NCBI GenBank assembly: GCA_051530055.1
Contig: CM121342.1
Location: 1,426,001 to 1,490,000, forward strand
Length of the DNA stretch: 64,000 nt
Source of the DNA: Neoechinorhynchus agilis
Taxonomy: Eukaryota > Acanthocephala
Direction of reading: 5' to 3'
The translations under genes were made by a program, and so were the position numbers. Of this stretch, positions 45,262 to 56,147 are shown piece by piece. The stretch's first letter is position 1. Every line of letters begins with the position of its first letter. The notes under the pieces are model-generated. The model had not been told where the DNA came from. It made no database searches and saw nothing but the letters and a program-made list of their open reading frames with translations.

Positions 45262-45778
45262 TACCATTGAATTCTATGTTAATTTTTAAGAATAATGAGA
45301 ATTTCGTGTTCCAGGAGAGGAATATAGCAGAGTTCGATTCGATTATTTCGATGCAATGAAGCGATCAGGCGCCCGGTATAGAATGATGTTTCCAGTAGCA
45401 ACAGTAAAGTCAAACGATCATTCCCACTCCTTTTAATGTGCTCCATTGATTTTATCAATACCGACGGACCACCTGGTGTTATCGAACGACAGACGTTCAT
45501 ATTTCTTTAATCTACGGTTGCCGTTATCATTGAATTCTATGCTAAATTTTTAGGAATAATGAGAATTGCATGCCCAGGAGAGGCACCGAGCAGAGTTTGA
45601 TTCGATTATATTGATACAATCGAGCGATTAGGCGCCCGGTATAGAATGATATTTGCAGAAGCAACAATAAAGTCAACCGATCATTCCCGCTCCTTTAAAT
45701 GTGCTCCATTGATTTTATCAATACCGACGGACGACCTGGTGTTATCGAGCGACAGACGTTCATATTTCTTTAAAGTTG
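45262..45778. repeat. Tandem duplication of a 260-bp unit
   Basis: The unit starting ACCATTGAATTCTATG at about 45262 is repeated at about 45523, with landmarks GGCGCCCGGTATAGAATGAT, TGTGCTCCATTGATTTTATC and CGACAGACGTTCATATTTCT in both. Copies differ by roughly one base in ten. The first 40 bp occur a third time at 46168. No coding function seen. Confidence 0.85.
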
Positions 45779-46500
45779 TCTACGTATTGCCTTATTATCG
45801 ATCGTTTCACAAAATCCTTCAAGCTTCCCAATAATTGGAATCGGCTAGATCACATTTATCGATTGATTTATTTACCTTGTAAGAAAACGTGGACATCGAT
45901 TATGAATACGCTGGAAATGGGAAAATGTCGAAGATAAGGATCTTTCGAATGGTTTGGAAAGAAAAGAAACCTCACTCTACAATGGCCATCGTCGTCATTT
46001 TGATTTGAGTGTTTTCTACCAACTTCCAGCATCCTCGCTAGTTTCCCGAAATTTGATATTTAGTAATGCTCTCAAATATTCGCGTTGGGCGAATTGCAGT
46101 TTAAAGGAGCTGCGTTTAGTCCAAACAAACGCAATTCGCACCATGGATTAAACTTCAGATCGAACTTCTTTAGTATACCATTGAATTCTATGTTAATTTT
46201 GAAGAATTGTCAGATACTAAAATGAAGTAATCAATATCCTTAGAAAATGTTAAAATTGTGGGTTTGTTTAAGAATGATGTGCTTCTTTTAAGCTTACCTG
46301 TAAAATCGTTTTTAATTGAAGATATTGTGCCATTTTTTGTAATGTGTATTTTACCTAAACTTAATATGTAACTGACTTTATATAAAGCAATCTTAAAGAT
46401 TTACCATTTAAGTCTTTATTTCACATAACCATCTTTGAGTATTTCGTATGATTCATTTGCATTAGATTTCTTCGGTTTATGAGCATTTCGGTTTAGAAAA
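45779..46500. other. No gene seen
   Basis: AT-rich; contains a fragment of the 260-bp unit's start at about 46168-46205 and nothing else recognisable. Confidence 0.45.
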
Positions 46501-46710
46501 ATGCAGGCTTTCAAGCAAAACAACTACGAATATTTGAGGTTGCCTGAAGGTGGAACTCCTCAAAGAGTGCAAGAATGTGGCGATGCATGTAAATGTCCAA
46601 GGCACTGTCCAAAACACATTGGCCAGCTAAAGAATTCGAGTTGATTTAAAGGTATTTGCTAATAGAACTAGAAGATTAGGCGTCCGTGTGAACCGCGATT
46701 GTCAACAGAA
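46501..46710 (+). pseudogene. SET-domain histone methyltransferase fragment (pre-SET/SET junction)
   Basis: From the ATG at 46501 the frame reads EYLRLPEGGTPQ, then ECGDACKCPRHCPKHIGQ. The C-x4-C-x-C-x3-C spacing is the end of a pre-SET zinc-binding segment, as in SUV39/SETMAR-type enzymes (consensus ECN..C.C...C.NRVVQ). One frame over, RIRVDLKVFANRTRRLGVRV follows, matching the start of the SET domain (L.VF.T..RGWGVR). A frameshift near 46620 separates the two, a stop ends the first frame at 46644, and the rest of SET is absent, so it cannot be active. It abuts an RTE LINE. It could be a retrocopied or transduced scrap. Confidence 0.6.
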
Positions 46711-48125
46711 CAGCGAGCGGAGAGAAATGGAAACGTTGCCTCGGTCACCAATGTGTCCCATCTTTTCCATCGATTTGAGAAAAATGCTAATTTGTTTGTT
46801 CAGAAGGCCCAGCCATCGGGGGGACCTTATGCCGGTCCCAAGCCGGATAAATGGAAAGGTTTGGCGACAGGAAGGGCACCCATCCGTAAAAATTGTTTCA
46901 AACTCAAACAACATCACATGCAAAATCACATCAAAAATCACAATTGGACTAGGGCGTCCCCTTCATGCGACGCGCAGATGATCCGCAGTGTAAATTTGGA
47001 AAGTGTTGGGCGATATGGGAATCCGATTATTGACGAAGCTCATTCGACAAATCATGTGGACGGGCCGAATACCGGACTAGTGGAGACGAAACATTCTTAT
47101 CCCGATTTTCAAGCAGAAAGGTGATATTCAGTCATCGAGGGATCAAACTAATGTGCCACACACTGAAAGTGTTCGAAAGGATCATCGATATGCGGATAAG
47201 AAGCGAGACAACCATTCGGGACGACCAGAGGGGCTTTATGCCCGCAATGCGGCAGCTATTCGAAAAATGTCACGCAAAGCAAAAAAAGCTCCATTGCGTT
47301 TTTGTGGATCTCGAAAAAGCGTTCGACGCGGTACCGAGGCGATTGGTTTGGTCGTGCTTGAGGACAAAACTGTGTCCTGAAAAGTATGTTCAGGCGATTC
47401 AGGATATGTACGACAAAAGTGAAACATACATACGAACGCCTGTTGGGGATACTGAGGCTTTCCAAGTACCTGTTTGTACTTGTACTGGACGAGATAATTA
47501 GTAGCGTGAGCAGAGGACCCTCTTGGAACATGATGTTCGTGGACGACATCGTTCTGAGAGGTTTCTTCTGCAAAGACCTCAACGAGGATCTCGAGAAATG
47601 GAGAGAGTCGCTCGAAGATAATGGCTTAAAGATTTGCAGGGAAAAGACAGTTTATGTGGGGCCTGATGCTGTCAGTCTTCAGGGAAGAGCCCTAAATCGT
47701 CAAGACCACTTCCGTTATTTGGGTTCCATAGTCAAATCTGCGAACGATATGAGTGCAGAGGTAACGGCTCGAATTCAAAGCAGGTGGTTGAAATGGAAGA
47801 GCCTCAGCGGCGTAATTTGCGACAGTCGAATCCCATTATCGCTGAAATGACATATTTACAAAGTCGCGAGAAGACCCGCTTTACGGAACCGAAACGTGGA
47901 ACGCGACACGAGTCTACAAATCAAGCGGCTCGAAACGACGGAAATGCGTATGCCCCGGACTTGGTATGCGCGCACCAGTCAAGATTCTACGAACATATAA
48001 AAGGAAAGGATCCTAACCAACTGGAGCAAGCGGCTGCAAACATAGAGATATCATCATTACGAAGGCGAGGGCGACCCAAGAAGCGTTGGAAGGACTGTCT
48101 CCCTAAATCAGTGACCGCGTGAGGA
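46690..48125 (+). mobile_element. RTE-type LINE, reverse transcriptase and C-terminus, degraded
   Basis: Plus-strand blocks: MCHTLKVFERIIDMRIR and DDQRGFMPAM near 47150-47250; CVFVDLEKAFDAVPRRLVW (motif A) near 47295; a damaged motif B; MMFVDDIVL (motif C, VDD) near 47530; KTVYVGPDAVSLQGRALNRQ and FRYLGSIVKSANDMSAE (thumb) near 47650-47760; and the C-terminal RRGRPKKRWKDCLP near 48070, characteristic of RTE-clade proteins. At least four frame changes. The endonuclease is missing; a separate RTE endonuclease fragment lies at 35130-35490. The first 300 bp (PSGGPYAGPKPDKWKGLATG) are also element-derived. Confidence 0.85.
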
Positions 48126-48430
48126 TGTTGAAGCGACCCCGAATAGGAAGAAGCTTGAGAAAGTGTGCGTGTTTGTTCAGAAGGTATATTTTAACTCTAG
48201 CGGAACGTACAGGAAAGCAACTACTCTTTTTACTGCTCGAGGGCGAACAACTCACCGTACCGGCGGTTTTACGTTGAATGCTGGGGCGATCAACCTGCGC
48301 AATGGTCTTCGGCTTCTAGCTGTTCGTCACTTTTTCTAACTTTATTCCGGAGAAAACATCGAACTCCATTCACAAAGTTTTCAGTAGTGAAAAGTTTCAA
48401 AAATCCATCCGATTGGATCTTCATAGAACT
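48126..48430. other. No gene seen
   Basis: About 300 bp between the RTE LINE and satellite; partly G+C-richer (near 48245-48310), no recognised content. Confidence 0.4.
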
Positions 48431-48434
48431 CTGA

Positions 48435-48705
48435 ATGCTTTAGAGGACATTTCGTCAATTGAAAATGCAGAACAGTTGATGGCGAATTCTCGCATTCAGA
48501 CTCAATGACGAAATAAAAAATGGAATCCAAGACAGCGTCATGCCCATTTAAAGGTTTTAAAAAGCAGCAAAGAGAAAATAGCACAAAAGTTGGTCCACGA
48601 TATTCAGATTTCCATTGAGTGTTCAAGGAGAGAACATTTTGTCGATTGAAAATGCAGACCAGTTGATGGCGAATTCTCGCCGTCAGACTCAATAAAGAAA
48701 TCATT
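48435..48705 (-). repeat. 187-bp satellite, about 1.5 units (copy B)
   Basis: Reverse-orientation units of the 17755-20320 satellite: GCAGAACAGTTGATGGCGAA, AATCCAAGACAGCGTCATGC, GTGTTCAAGGAGAGAAC. The stretch stops abruptly at 48705 where a LINE fragment begins; neither conserved flank is present. Confidence 0.9.
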
Positions 48706-48935
48706 AAATGAAATTAAGCCTTTCGCCTCTCACTCCAAACTCTTCTTATACGCCGACGATCTCACCCTCATCACCCCATCTCTCCCTTTCCTTAACATCT
48801 AAAGAAATCACACACGTAAAAGATTTCTGCACCGATCAAAAACTCCACCTGAATTTCTCTAAATGCTTCGAAATGATCCCTTCACTCACCCGCAACCCCA
48901 TATCTTACCCCAATCTTCCAAATGATATCTGACGA
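48706..48935 (+). mobile_element. Jockey/CR1-type LINE fragment around the YADD motif
   Basis: The plus-strand sequence encodes KLFLYADDLTLIT and then HLSLSLTSKEITHVKDFC and KLHLNFSKCFEMIPSLTRN, close to 32890-33020. It is a piece of the same LINE family, here with the catalytic motif intact. Confidence 0.8.
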
Positions 48936-49878
48936 GTCTTGTGAATTGACATTATCACTTAGGACAGCCTTAACCCTAGGTCGGGAGCTAAAATAAGTAC
49001 AATCGAAAAGTTCATCATTTCTTAAATGGCCGTAACCGCAGCGATGTGGGACAACGTTTTACTCCGATCGCCTGAACGAGTTAAAAAATAACCAAAGTGT
49101 TTTCCAATTCCTATTGCAGAATAAATTTTTCTTTTAAGAGTCAACAAGACTAGTAAAAATTTGCGCTTTATTCTTAATGCTAATTCGAAAAAATTTTAAA
49201 AGAAACGAGAAAATATCTAAAAAAGATTAACGACAACGCAATAACGTTCAATGTCACTAAGGAAAATATTTTCCGTTGACAGCATAAAAGTACTCTGTTA
49301 ATAGGTTTAGTGCAGAAATTATTGGGTCTCTTAATTTAACTTTAGGTTTGTGTTTCCAAAATTATGAAAATGCTTACGTTCTCAACGAGACCGAAACACT
49401 GAACTAATCAATTTAGCTTGAGAATATTCAGAGTACTCGTGAAATTCCTTTATGCTGAACTCTTGCAGTTTTCCATCGCAACTACTCGGCTGTTGAAATC
49501 AACAAGTAGAATGCATTTCTGTTTCGAGCACATTCCTGCTCTTGGTATTGCTCATCGATGATATCTCATGAGCCAGTAAGTCGCAACATCTATCGGTTCC
49601 GTGAGATTCGATCCGTGCATTGTAAATGGTTACTTCATCTCTATTGTAATTTTCCACCGACTATTTGATGCATAAAAATAAATTTAGTGATTAATTTGGA
49701 TCAACTGATTACCGGGAATCGCCTTCGGTAATTTTGGATAAGCTATTTTCAATTCCGATGTAATCATCTTGTGAGGTCATTTTAGACAAAGACTTTAGTT
49801 AGGTTGGTGAAAAGCACACACACATAAAAACATGTCGGGGGAAGAGCACACTGAGTGGAATTATGGGATCATGTGAGA
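48936..49878. other. No gene seen
   Basis: AT-rich stretch of almost 1 kb with no recognisable coding, RNA or repeat content. Confidence 0.45.
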
Positions 49879-50059
49879 GCTCGAGATTAAGACGAAAGAT
49901 TGATTTGAGGAGTTCCGCCTTCTCGGGAGATATCTGAGAATCCGGAGGAATGCGTACAAATTCATAACCGCATGATGGTTCAGAGTTTAAGTGGTGTGGC
50001 TTAATGCCAAGAAGGAAAAACAAGAGCCCACGAAGGGATGTCCTAATAAGAAAACACAA
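49879..50059 (-). repeat. Dispersed repeat with coding-like conservation, copy 2
   Basis: The minus-strand frame (50059-49799, 86 codons) contains CGYEFVRIPPDSQISPEKAE, similar to the peptide at 760-870. Flanks differ. The frame also contains a Leu-rich start and a longer C-terminal part than copy 1. Not recognised. Confidence 0.4.
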
Positions 50060-50756
50060 TTAAATCACCCAATCGTTATCGCTTGCCATCGATAGATGAC
50101 GACAGAAGATATAAAAACGGTAAAGTAAAAAATTATGACAATCTTTACTAATTATCGTCTGGAGTTGACTGAAATCGGCAAAAACAAAGGTTTGACGCCA
50201 TTTTACATTAGGATTTTCAATGATTATTTGCGATGGCTGTGAGTTCTAAACGTTAAATGAACTCAAAAACCGGGACTTAATAAAATACTAATCCAAAAAT
50301 TTATAACAAAGTTGTTATTGCGAGCCGGAGAGACTCGATAATATCATTGGGGTCTAAATCTCAAGGCGCAAAATAATTTTATGCAAAACCTTTTATCTGT
50401 AGTAGAAAAATAACTTTTGGTTGACGCATTTTATGCCAATCGTTTCAAATAAATAAAATACATTTGCAGGTTCATTTGCAGCGATTATCGCTCGTTTCAT
50501 CAGCTTTTTATTAAAGAGCGATTATCGAATGCACACACTGATCAAAATGAACTTGTTTGCTATTAAGTTTTCTAACATAATCTTCAAAATTAGACTTAAT
50601 AGATTTAATTTCCGTTTTAATAAAAGGAACGTAGACAATAATTGGTGACACGAGTAGAAAAGTTCGCAAGCAGTTCATTATGATACCTGATTTCATCAAT
50701 TACAGTACCCAATGCGATTTAATAATCGACTGAAACGGTACAAAGAAGCGGTAAGC
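50060..50756. other. No gene seen
   Basis: AT-rich region between copy 2 of the dispersed repeat and the inverted satellite unit. Confidence 0.4.
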
Positions 50757-52940
50757 ATTTTACGATCAACGGTATAAATTGTTCAATAGTGGCATATCGA
50801 TCGTTTTCTTGGATGTTTCGATTACAAAGTTAAGAGAAAATAGAACAAAAGTTGGTTCATGAAATTAAGATTTCCAATGACTGTTTAAGGAGAGAACAAT
50901 TCTACAATTGAAAATGCAGAACAGTTAATGGCGAATTCTCGCCGTCAGGCTCAATGAAGTAATCAAAAACCGAATCCAAGACAGCGCAATGCCCATTTAA
51001 AGCTCCTAAAAGGCAGTAAAGAGAAAATAGCACAAAAGTTGTTCCACGAAATTCAGATTTCCAATGTGTTCAAGGAGAGAACAATTCTTCAATTGAAAAT
51101 GCTGAACAGTTGATGGCGAATTCTCGCCGTCAGACTCGCTATAGAAATCAAAAACGGAATCCAAGACAGCGCCATGCCCATTTAAAGCTCCTAAAAGGCA
51201 GTAAAGAGAAAATAGCACAAAAGTTGTTCCACGAAATTCCGATTTCCACTGAGTGTTTAAGGAGAGAACAATTCTACAATTAAAAATGCAGAACAGTTGA
51301 TGGCGAATTCTCGCTGTCAGACTCAATGAAGTAATCAAAAATGGAATCCAAGACAGCGTCATGCCCATTTAAAGGTTCTAAAAGGCAGACGGTCTTCAAT
51401 TTTAGAAGGACGAAATGGAGATTATATAAATGAACAAGCCTTTCCGTCCAATAAATCAACAAGTCAATAGAGACAAACCGTCGACGAAATCAAGAGAAAC
51501 ATCGGTGAAGATTCGACAGATTCCAATCCTTGGATTTTTCGTGATTAAAACCAAAGCACAAAAATGGTTTCAGTAATAAAAAATCGTTCGGATTTTGAAG
51601 AAAACTTTTTGTTAACTAAATTAAAATCTCCAACTAAACCGCCGACGTAAAAATGATCGAACCTTTGACGATCACATTTATGAGAGCGATTGAGAGCAGC
51701 GACTGAAAGTAGACGACACGAGGATCAAATGAAGAATTTCTGAGAAAGAATTCAACAGAAGTTTTTCTTCCTATAACGTCAAATTTCATAAAATTACAGA
51801 TCTTTACTTTCAAAAACTTGGGATTGCAGAGTTTTGGTTCGTAGATGCGTCCTTTCATATCAGTTAATAATTTAACGAAGAAATTTAGCCGGGAAACGCT
51901 ACCGAGATCTATGGCCTGTACATAGAGCTTTTTGCGCCTATCGGAACTTCGAAAAATTGTCAAATTTGTTCAAATGAATCGACTGCGAGATATTTAAGCT
52001 ATAAAGAAGGTCGTCAATTCCATGTTTCAATTAATTTCGGTCCTTTTTGCCTCTAAAGCCCCACAAATTTAAACCGTTATTTAAATACGATTGCTGACCT
52101 AATTGAACCCGATACTGAACTGCAGAGTACTTAATTGAAGCCGAGAATAGCAGATAAAAAGCGGTTCATAAAACTCGTTCTTTGATTGGCTACATAAATT
52201 CAATAGGCCTGACGTCGTTCACTGACTGGTTGAACAAATAACTGCAGTGCACTATTCAGCATGTGCAAATAAACTCGAATTGTGTATATCTTGCATAACT
52301 TGGTTGCTCGACCAAAATTAACTGTTCAGCCTTTGACTAACCCATCAGTTTAAAAGCAGAATTAAGACCGGAAAACGTAAATCCCAACGTGCCAATACTC
52401 GTATCATACTGATCCATCTTTTTTGGGAAAAAATACACACGATCAACTTAATCTTTTTTCTCTTATTAAGATGACAGAAGACTTTAAACTTGATTCAAGA
52501 ACTGGGAAATATTGTATTTCGAGTCACCAGCGAGGAGATGGAACGTCGATCGGAATATTATTTTTCCCAACGACTGATAATACCAATGAACAGCAAAGCT
52601 CGAATGTTGCAATAGACGAAAAGTCGAGGCACAACGATAATTTTAAAATAAATGGCGACCCTTCGTAGAGATCTGCATTCCGATCGTAGAATATAAACCG
52701 TAGAACCCGAAGAGCCCGAGGACCAAATGAAATGGACCAATAGCAGCGCTCGTGGATCGGTGCCACATCCTCGTTATTTCGGTCAAAACATGGAAATTAA
52801 AGCGCCAAATGAAAGATCTTCAAATGCGAATAAAACACTTAAACAACCGGAAAAAGTCCGACGAGACGGACGAAATATTGAGAACAATAAATCAATAGGA
52901 CGAGAAATCCATGGAGCGACCGCCACTGAGAAACGCAAAA
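50757..52940 (-). repeat. Composite repeat unit carrying 187-bp satellite (copy C, inverted)
   Basis: Mirror arrangement of the unit at 17440-20395: the edge AGCATTTTACGATCAACGG and TTGTTCAATAGTGGCATATCG (50757-50835), then about three satellite units (50835-51392), then about 1.3 kb absent from copy A (51393-52726), then the other flank (52727-52940) with GCGCTCGTGGATCGGTG, CGACGAGACGGACG and GAACAATAAATCAATA. The 1.3-kb insert has small open frames (one at 52423-52668, 81 codons) that I cannot assign. Either this insert was lost from copy A or gained here. No transposase or terminal duplication was identified. Confidence 0.8.
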
Positions 52941-53254
52941 AGACCAAATACAGTTACTTTGGTCGTGCGGGGGCGTAAATATTCGTACATGCGAAAATCC
53001 AAAAAAGGGCACAGAAAAAGAAAACAACGAAAATAAATAGCTTTCCGATTGAAAATACATCAATGTGAGAATAAATTCAGCATGTGAATATGGGAACAAC
53101 GCTTTTGATTCGAATTCTCGGTAGGATAAAGCTTCCGCATTGTAAAGATAAAAGGATTTTCCTGATCCAAAGAATAAGCCTCGCAATCCAACGAGGAAAT
53201 GCGGTCAGCGTCCGGGGGACGATTTAATTAAAAAAGAATAAAATCCATGATAAT
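52941..53254. other. No gene seen
   Basis: Short AT-rich interval between the satellite unit and the duplicated secreted-protein segment. Confidence 0.4.
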
Positions 53255-53972
53255 TTAAAAAAAACTCTCTTAAAATTGGAATGAATTTTATCTGTATACT
53301 CGCATTGATGAAGATTTTGGCTAAAATGATGGTCCTATCCCTTAAAAGGAACTGCTCACGAGCCGACTTTCATGCCTTAGAGCATTCGAGCGACAAGTTT
53401 AAAAATTAGGAGTCAATGACAACGTAAATCGAAGCCCGATTGCTATTCTGGATATTGGCCGCGATTGGACATTCAATTTGTCCTAAATGATGATTTTTTT
53501 CAGAATTTTCAATGTCATTAGATGGTAAATTATTTCTTTAAATTGGAATTTCTTCATCCTTTTTCATGTGCCGTAGGATTTTGAGATGTATAAAATTCAA
53601 ATCGGCGGGTCCTTATTTTCCACTGCGCCCAAGAACCCTAAAACTGGCTAAAGTTAATAAAAACTCGATATATTTCTCTAAAGATAAATCCATATCGGAT
53701 TATTTAACGGTCAATCGTAATGGAAGCATCGGTGGATCGGGCAATAACGCGGATTGGTTTCCTGATATTCTTCAGGGTCCCAATCAATAGTATTAATCGG
53801 GCAATTGTATTGGTGCAAATAAGATCGCGAACTGTAGTATCCACCGCTCTCTTCATCACTGGTTATTTGTTCACCATTTAAAAGACTTTCTTCACTCGCT
53901 GTCGCATTCACCATTTTTGATTTCATGTTAAATTGTTCCATTGGGCCTTCTACATTAACAAGACTGCCGAGC
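53255..53972 (-). pseudogene. Truncated recent copy of the secreted-protein gene at 55355-55885
   Basis: The segment 53255-53972 is a close copy of about 54938-55617, including the 3' flank. It carries the C-terminal half of the coding region (VNVEGPMEQFNMKSKMVNAT, then SYLHQYNCPIN, ending RYCPIHRCFHYD) with only a few differences (for example Ala for Thr, Ser for Pro). Homology breaks just after the codons for GSLVNV, where LINE sequence begins, so the signal peptide and first half are missing. The remaining frame is open for 92 codons and starts with a chance Met. Most likely a dead fragment of a recent segmental duplication, unless spliced to an unseen 5' exon. Confidence 0.8.
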
Positions 53973-53984
53973 AACCTCACTTTC

Positions 53985-54240
53985 CCCATTTACAAGACAC
54001 CGCAAAAACTTTCTTTCCTCCAAAATTCGTTCAAATGGCAACTCAACACGATGGCGGGCCGTCAAGAACTCTAATGGTCTACGCTACCCTGATCTCTTAC
54101 CAAATTTGACCTCCATGGAATTAAAACAGGATCTAGATTCCATTAATCAGAACCTTTGCCTAGACTTAAATTAAAATCATTGCTCCACATCAAACACCAC
54201 ACAATCTTTCACGCCCATACCTGAAACTTTTGTCAACTCG
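53985..54240 (+). mobile_element. Jockey/CR1-type LINE fragment
   Basis: AAAACTTTCTTTCCTCCAAAATTCG, in blocks, and ATCAGAACCTTTGCC match the linker region at 38235-38380. It abuts the breakpoint of the duplicated gene segment. Confidence 0.65.
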
Positions 54241-54401
54241 CCGATGGAATGTGTCTTGAGTTAGTTGACTCGTATATCTGCTCGTTAATCTTTTTAATCG
54301 ATGGAAACGATCTATGAAAAAGTACGTTCTCTTAAGCATTTCGCTCTTGGTCCTGATATCGGAACACGAGGAACAATCTGACTTAAAAGCCATTAACGAT
54401 T

Positions 54402-54516
54402 TTGGCTCAGCTGGTAGTCTTTTGATACATTTTTTTCCATACACGGCCAAATGGGGACACACAGTCCATTGATTTCGGTCTGGAAAGCGCTGGTCTGCGC
54501 TCAATGCCCCAAGACC
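54402..54516 (+). mobile_element. Short interspersed element with a tRNA-like head
   Basis: It begins TTGGCTCAGCTGGTAGTC, which resembles the internal promoter A box of a tRNA gene, then CATACACGGCCAAATGG, GATTTCGGTCTGG and GCGCTCAATGCCCCAAGACC. Related copies lie at 58852-59042 and 59077-59169. No B box (GGTTCGA) is visible, so the SINE label is tentative. Confidence 0.55.
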
Positions 54517-54850
54517 GTACGGTTATAAGTTTGTACATCCTTCCGGATTCTGCGATTGCCAATTTTCAAACCCCTTATGCCTGGAAACGGTTAAAGTGAT
54601 CCTTCTTCCAAAAAAAGACATCCGATTCCCACCGAATCATTCTGTCCAATATCCATTCTACAAGCTCTTTCAAAAATTATCTACAAATGAACACGCTCCA
54701 ACGCTACCTCGACGGATCTAATGGCCACAAACAATAAATTCACTGCCGGGCTATCTCAACGATCATGATATCCCTATCAAAAATCGTATCTCAAGGTGAT
54801 GTGCTGTACCCAACAACGGCATTCGTTTAACAACTCTGAACTCGGGTGTT
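54517..54850 (+). mobile_element. LINE fragment preceded by dispersed repeat copy 3
   Basis: 54517-54560 encodes LYILPDSAIA, the third copy of the peptide repeat at 760 and 49900. From there, VILLPKKDI and PNHSVQYPFYK resemble the start of the reverse transcriptase at 32390-32450. Heavily degraded. Confidence 0.5.
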
Positions 54851-55354
54851 CATGAGAATCCAAAGGTACATGAGTTCAATTCTTTGTTAATTAACAAATA
54901 AACGTGTGGAGCGATTCTTCTTTTTTGTAAAGATCAAAAACTCAATCTTTAAATTGGAATGAATTTTATCTGATTACTCGCATTTATGAAGATTTTAGCT
55001 AAAACGAGCCGACTTTCATGCATTCGAGCGTGCAAGTGACAAGTTCAATAATGAAGATTCAATGACAACGTAAATCGAAGCTCGATTGCTATTCTGGATA
55101 TTTGTAGCGATTGGACATTCAATTTGTCCTAAATGATGATTTTATCCAATTTTCAATGTCATTAGATGGTAAATTATTTCTTTAAGTTGGAATTTCTTCA
55201 TCCTTTTTCGTGTGCCGTAGGATTTTGAGATGTATAAAATTCAAATCGACGGGTCCTTATTTTCCACTGCGCCCATGAACCCTAAAACTGGCTAAAGTTA
55301 ATAAAAACTCGATATATTTCTCTAAAGATAAATCCATATCGGATTATTTAATGG

Positions 55355-55885
55355 TCAATCGTAATGGAAGCATCGGTGGATCGGGCAATAACGCAGATTG
55401 GTTTCCTGATATTCTTCAGGGTCCCAATCAATAGTATTAATCGGGCAATTGTATTGGTGCAAATAAGATCGCGGACTGTAGTATCCACCGCTCTCTTCAT
55501 CACTGGTTATTTTTTCACCATTTAAAAGACTTTCTTCACTCACTGTCGCATTTACCATTTTTGATTTCATGTTAAATTGTTCCATTGGGCCTTCTACATT
55601 AACAAAACTGCCGAGCATTTCTTTCACCATGTTCAGTATCCTTGAAAAAGTTTCAGATGGATGCTCAAATGGCATCCGGGACAATGATGGAATGTCCAAC
55701 TCGCCATCGATGGGTGTTCCGGTCATCTGGATCATGATAATCCCTTTGGGTTCATCCATTGAACCTTTGGTTTCATTGAGTATCGCTTCGAATGATCGTC
55801 CTGGTAAAATGAACTTCTCAACTATTGGTTGAGAATTAACCTGCATGATTAAGTTGAGCGCTACAAATATCGATGGGAAATACAT
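55355..55885 (-). CDS. Secreted protein of an unrecognised family, member 1
   Basis: An intronless frame of 176 codons. It starts MYFPSIFVALNLIMQVNSQP, a signal peptide with likely cleavage after residue 19. A conserved core follows (IIMIQMTGTPIDGELDIPSL then SRMPFEHPSETFSRIL and MVKEMLG). After it comes an acidic, N-glycosylation-bearing stretch (VNATVSEESL), and then a cysteine-bearing tail (YNCPIN, RYCPIHRCFHYD). The core aligns with the divergent neighbour at 56148: LDIPSLSRMPF against LDLPFLSKMPF, and MLG at the same place. No known family is recognised; there is no membrane helix or GPI signal. A truncated recent copy at 53255-53972 shows the locus is expanding. Secreted, small and fast-diverging proteins of this kind can be effectors, structural or reproductive, but function is unknown. 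Confidence 0.75.
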   Translation of the reverse strand: MYFPSIFVALNLIMQVNSQPIVEKFILPGRSFEAILNETKGSMDEPKGIIMIQMTGTPIDGELDIPSLSRMPFEHPSETFSRILNMVKEMLGSFVNVEGPMEQFNMKSKMVNATVSEESLLNGEKITSDEESGGYYSPRSYLHQYNCPINTIDWDPEEYQETNLRYCPIHRCFHYD

Positions 55886-56147
55886 GTTATCGAGACGAAT
55901 TTACCCTTTTCTCTTGTAAAAGATCTTTGCTATACTGTTTTTAGGGAGTTATTTCGAACTTGTTTGTTGTACAAATTCGCTACATGACCAAGCACATGTT
56001 GATGATAAACATTTTCCACTCGTTTGTATACAAGAAAACGATGTCTGTAAATTAAAAAAGAAAACAACAACAAGAATTTGATCAAAACGACCTTTTCAAA
56101 ATCACCATAGAAAAGCTGGATTGTAAGAGATTGGTGAAGATTTCGAC
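55886..56147. promoter_or_regulatory. Shared 262-bp divergent promoter region (inferred)
   Basis: The two paralogous secreted-protein genes start on opposite strands either side of this interval, so it should hold both promoters. No specific TATA or initiator is assigned. Inference from layout only. Confidence 0.4.

Noticed and set aside
53255-53972. A third functional member of the secreted-protein family
   Set aside because: It lacks the signal peptide and first half and breaks into LINE sequence; it is best read as a truncated copy.
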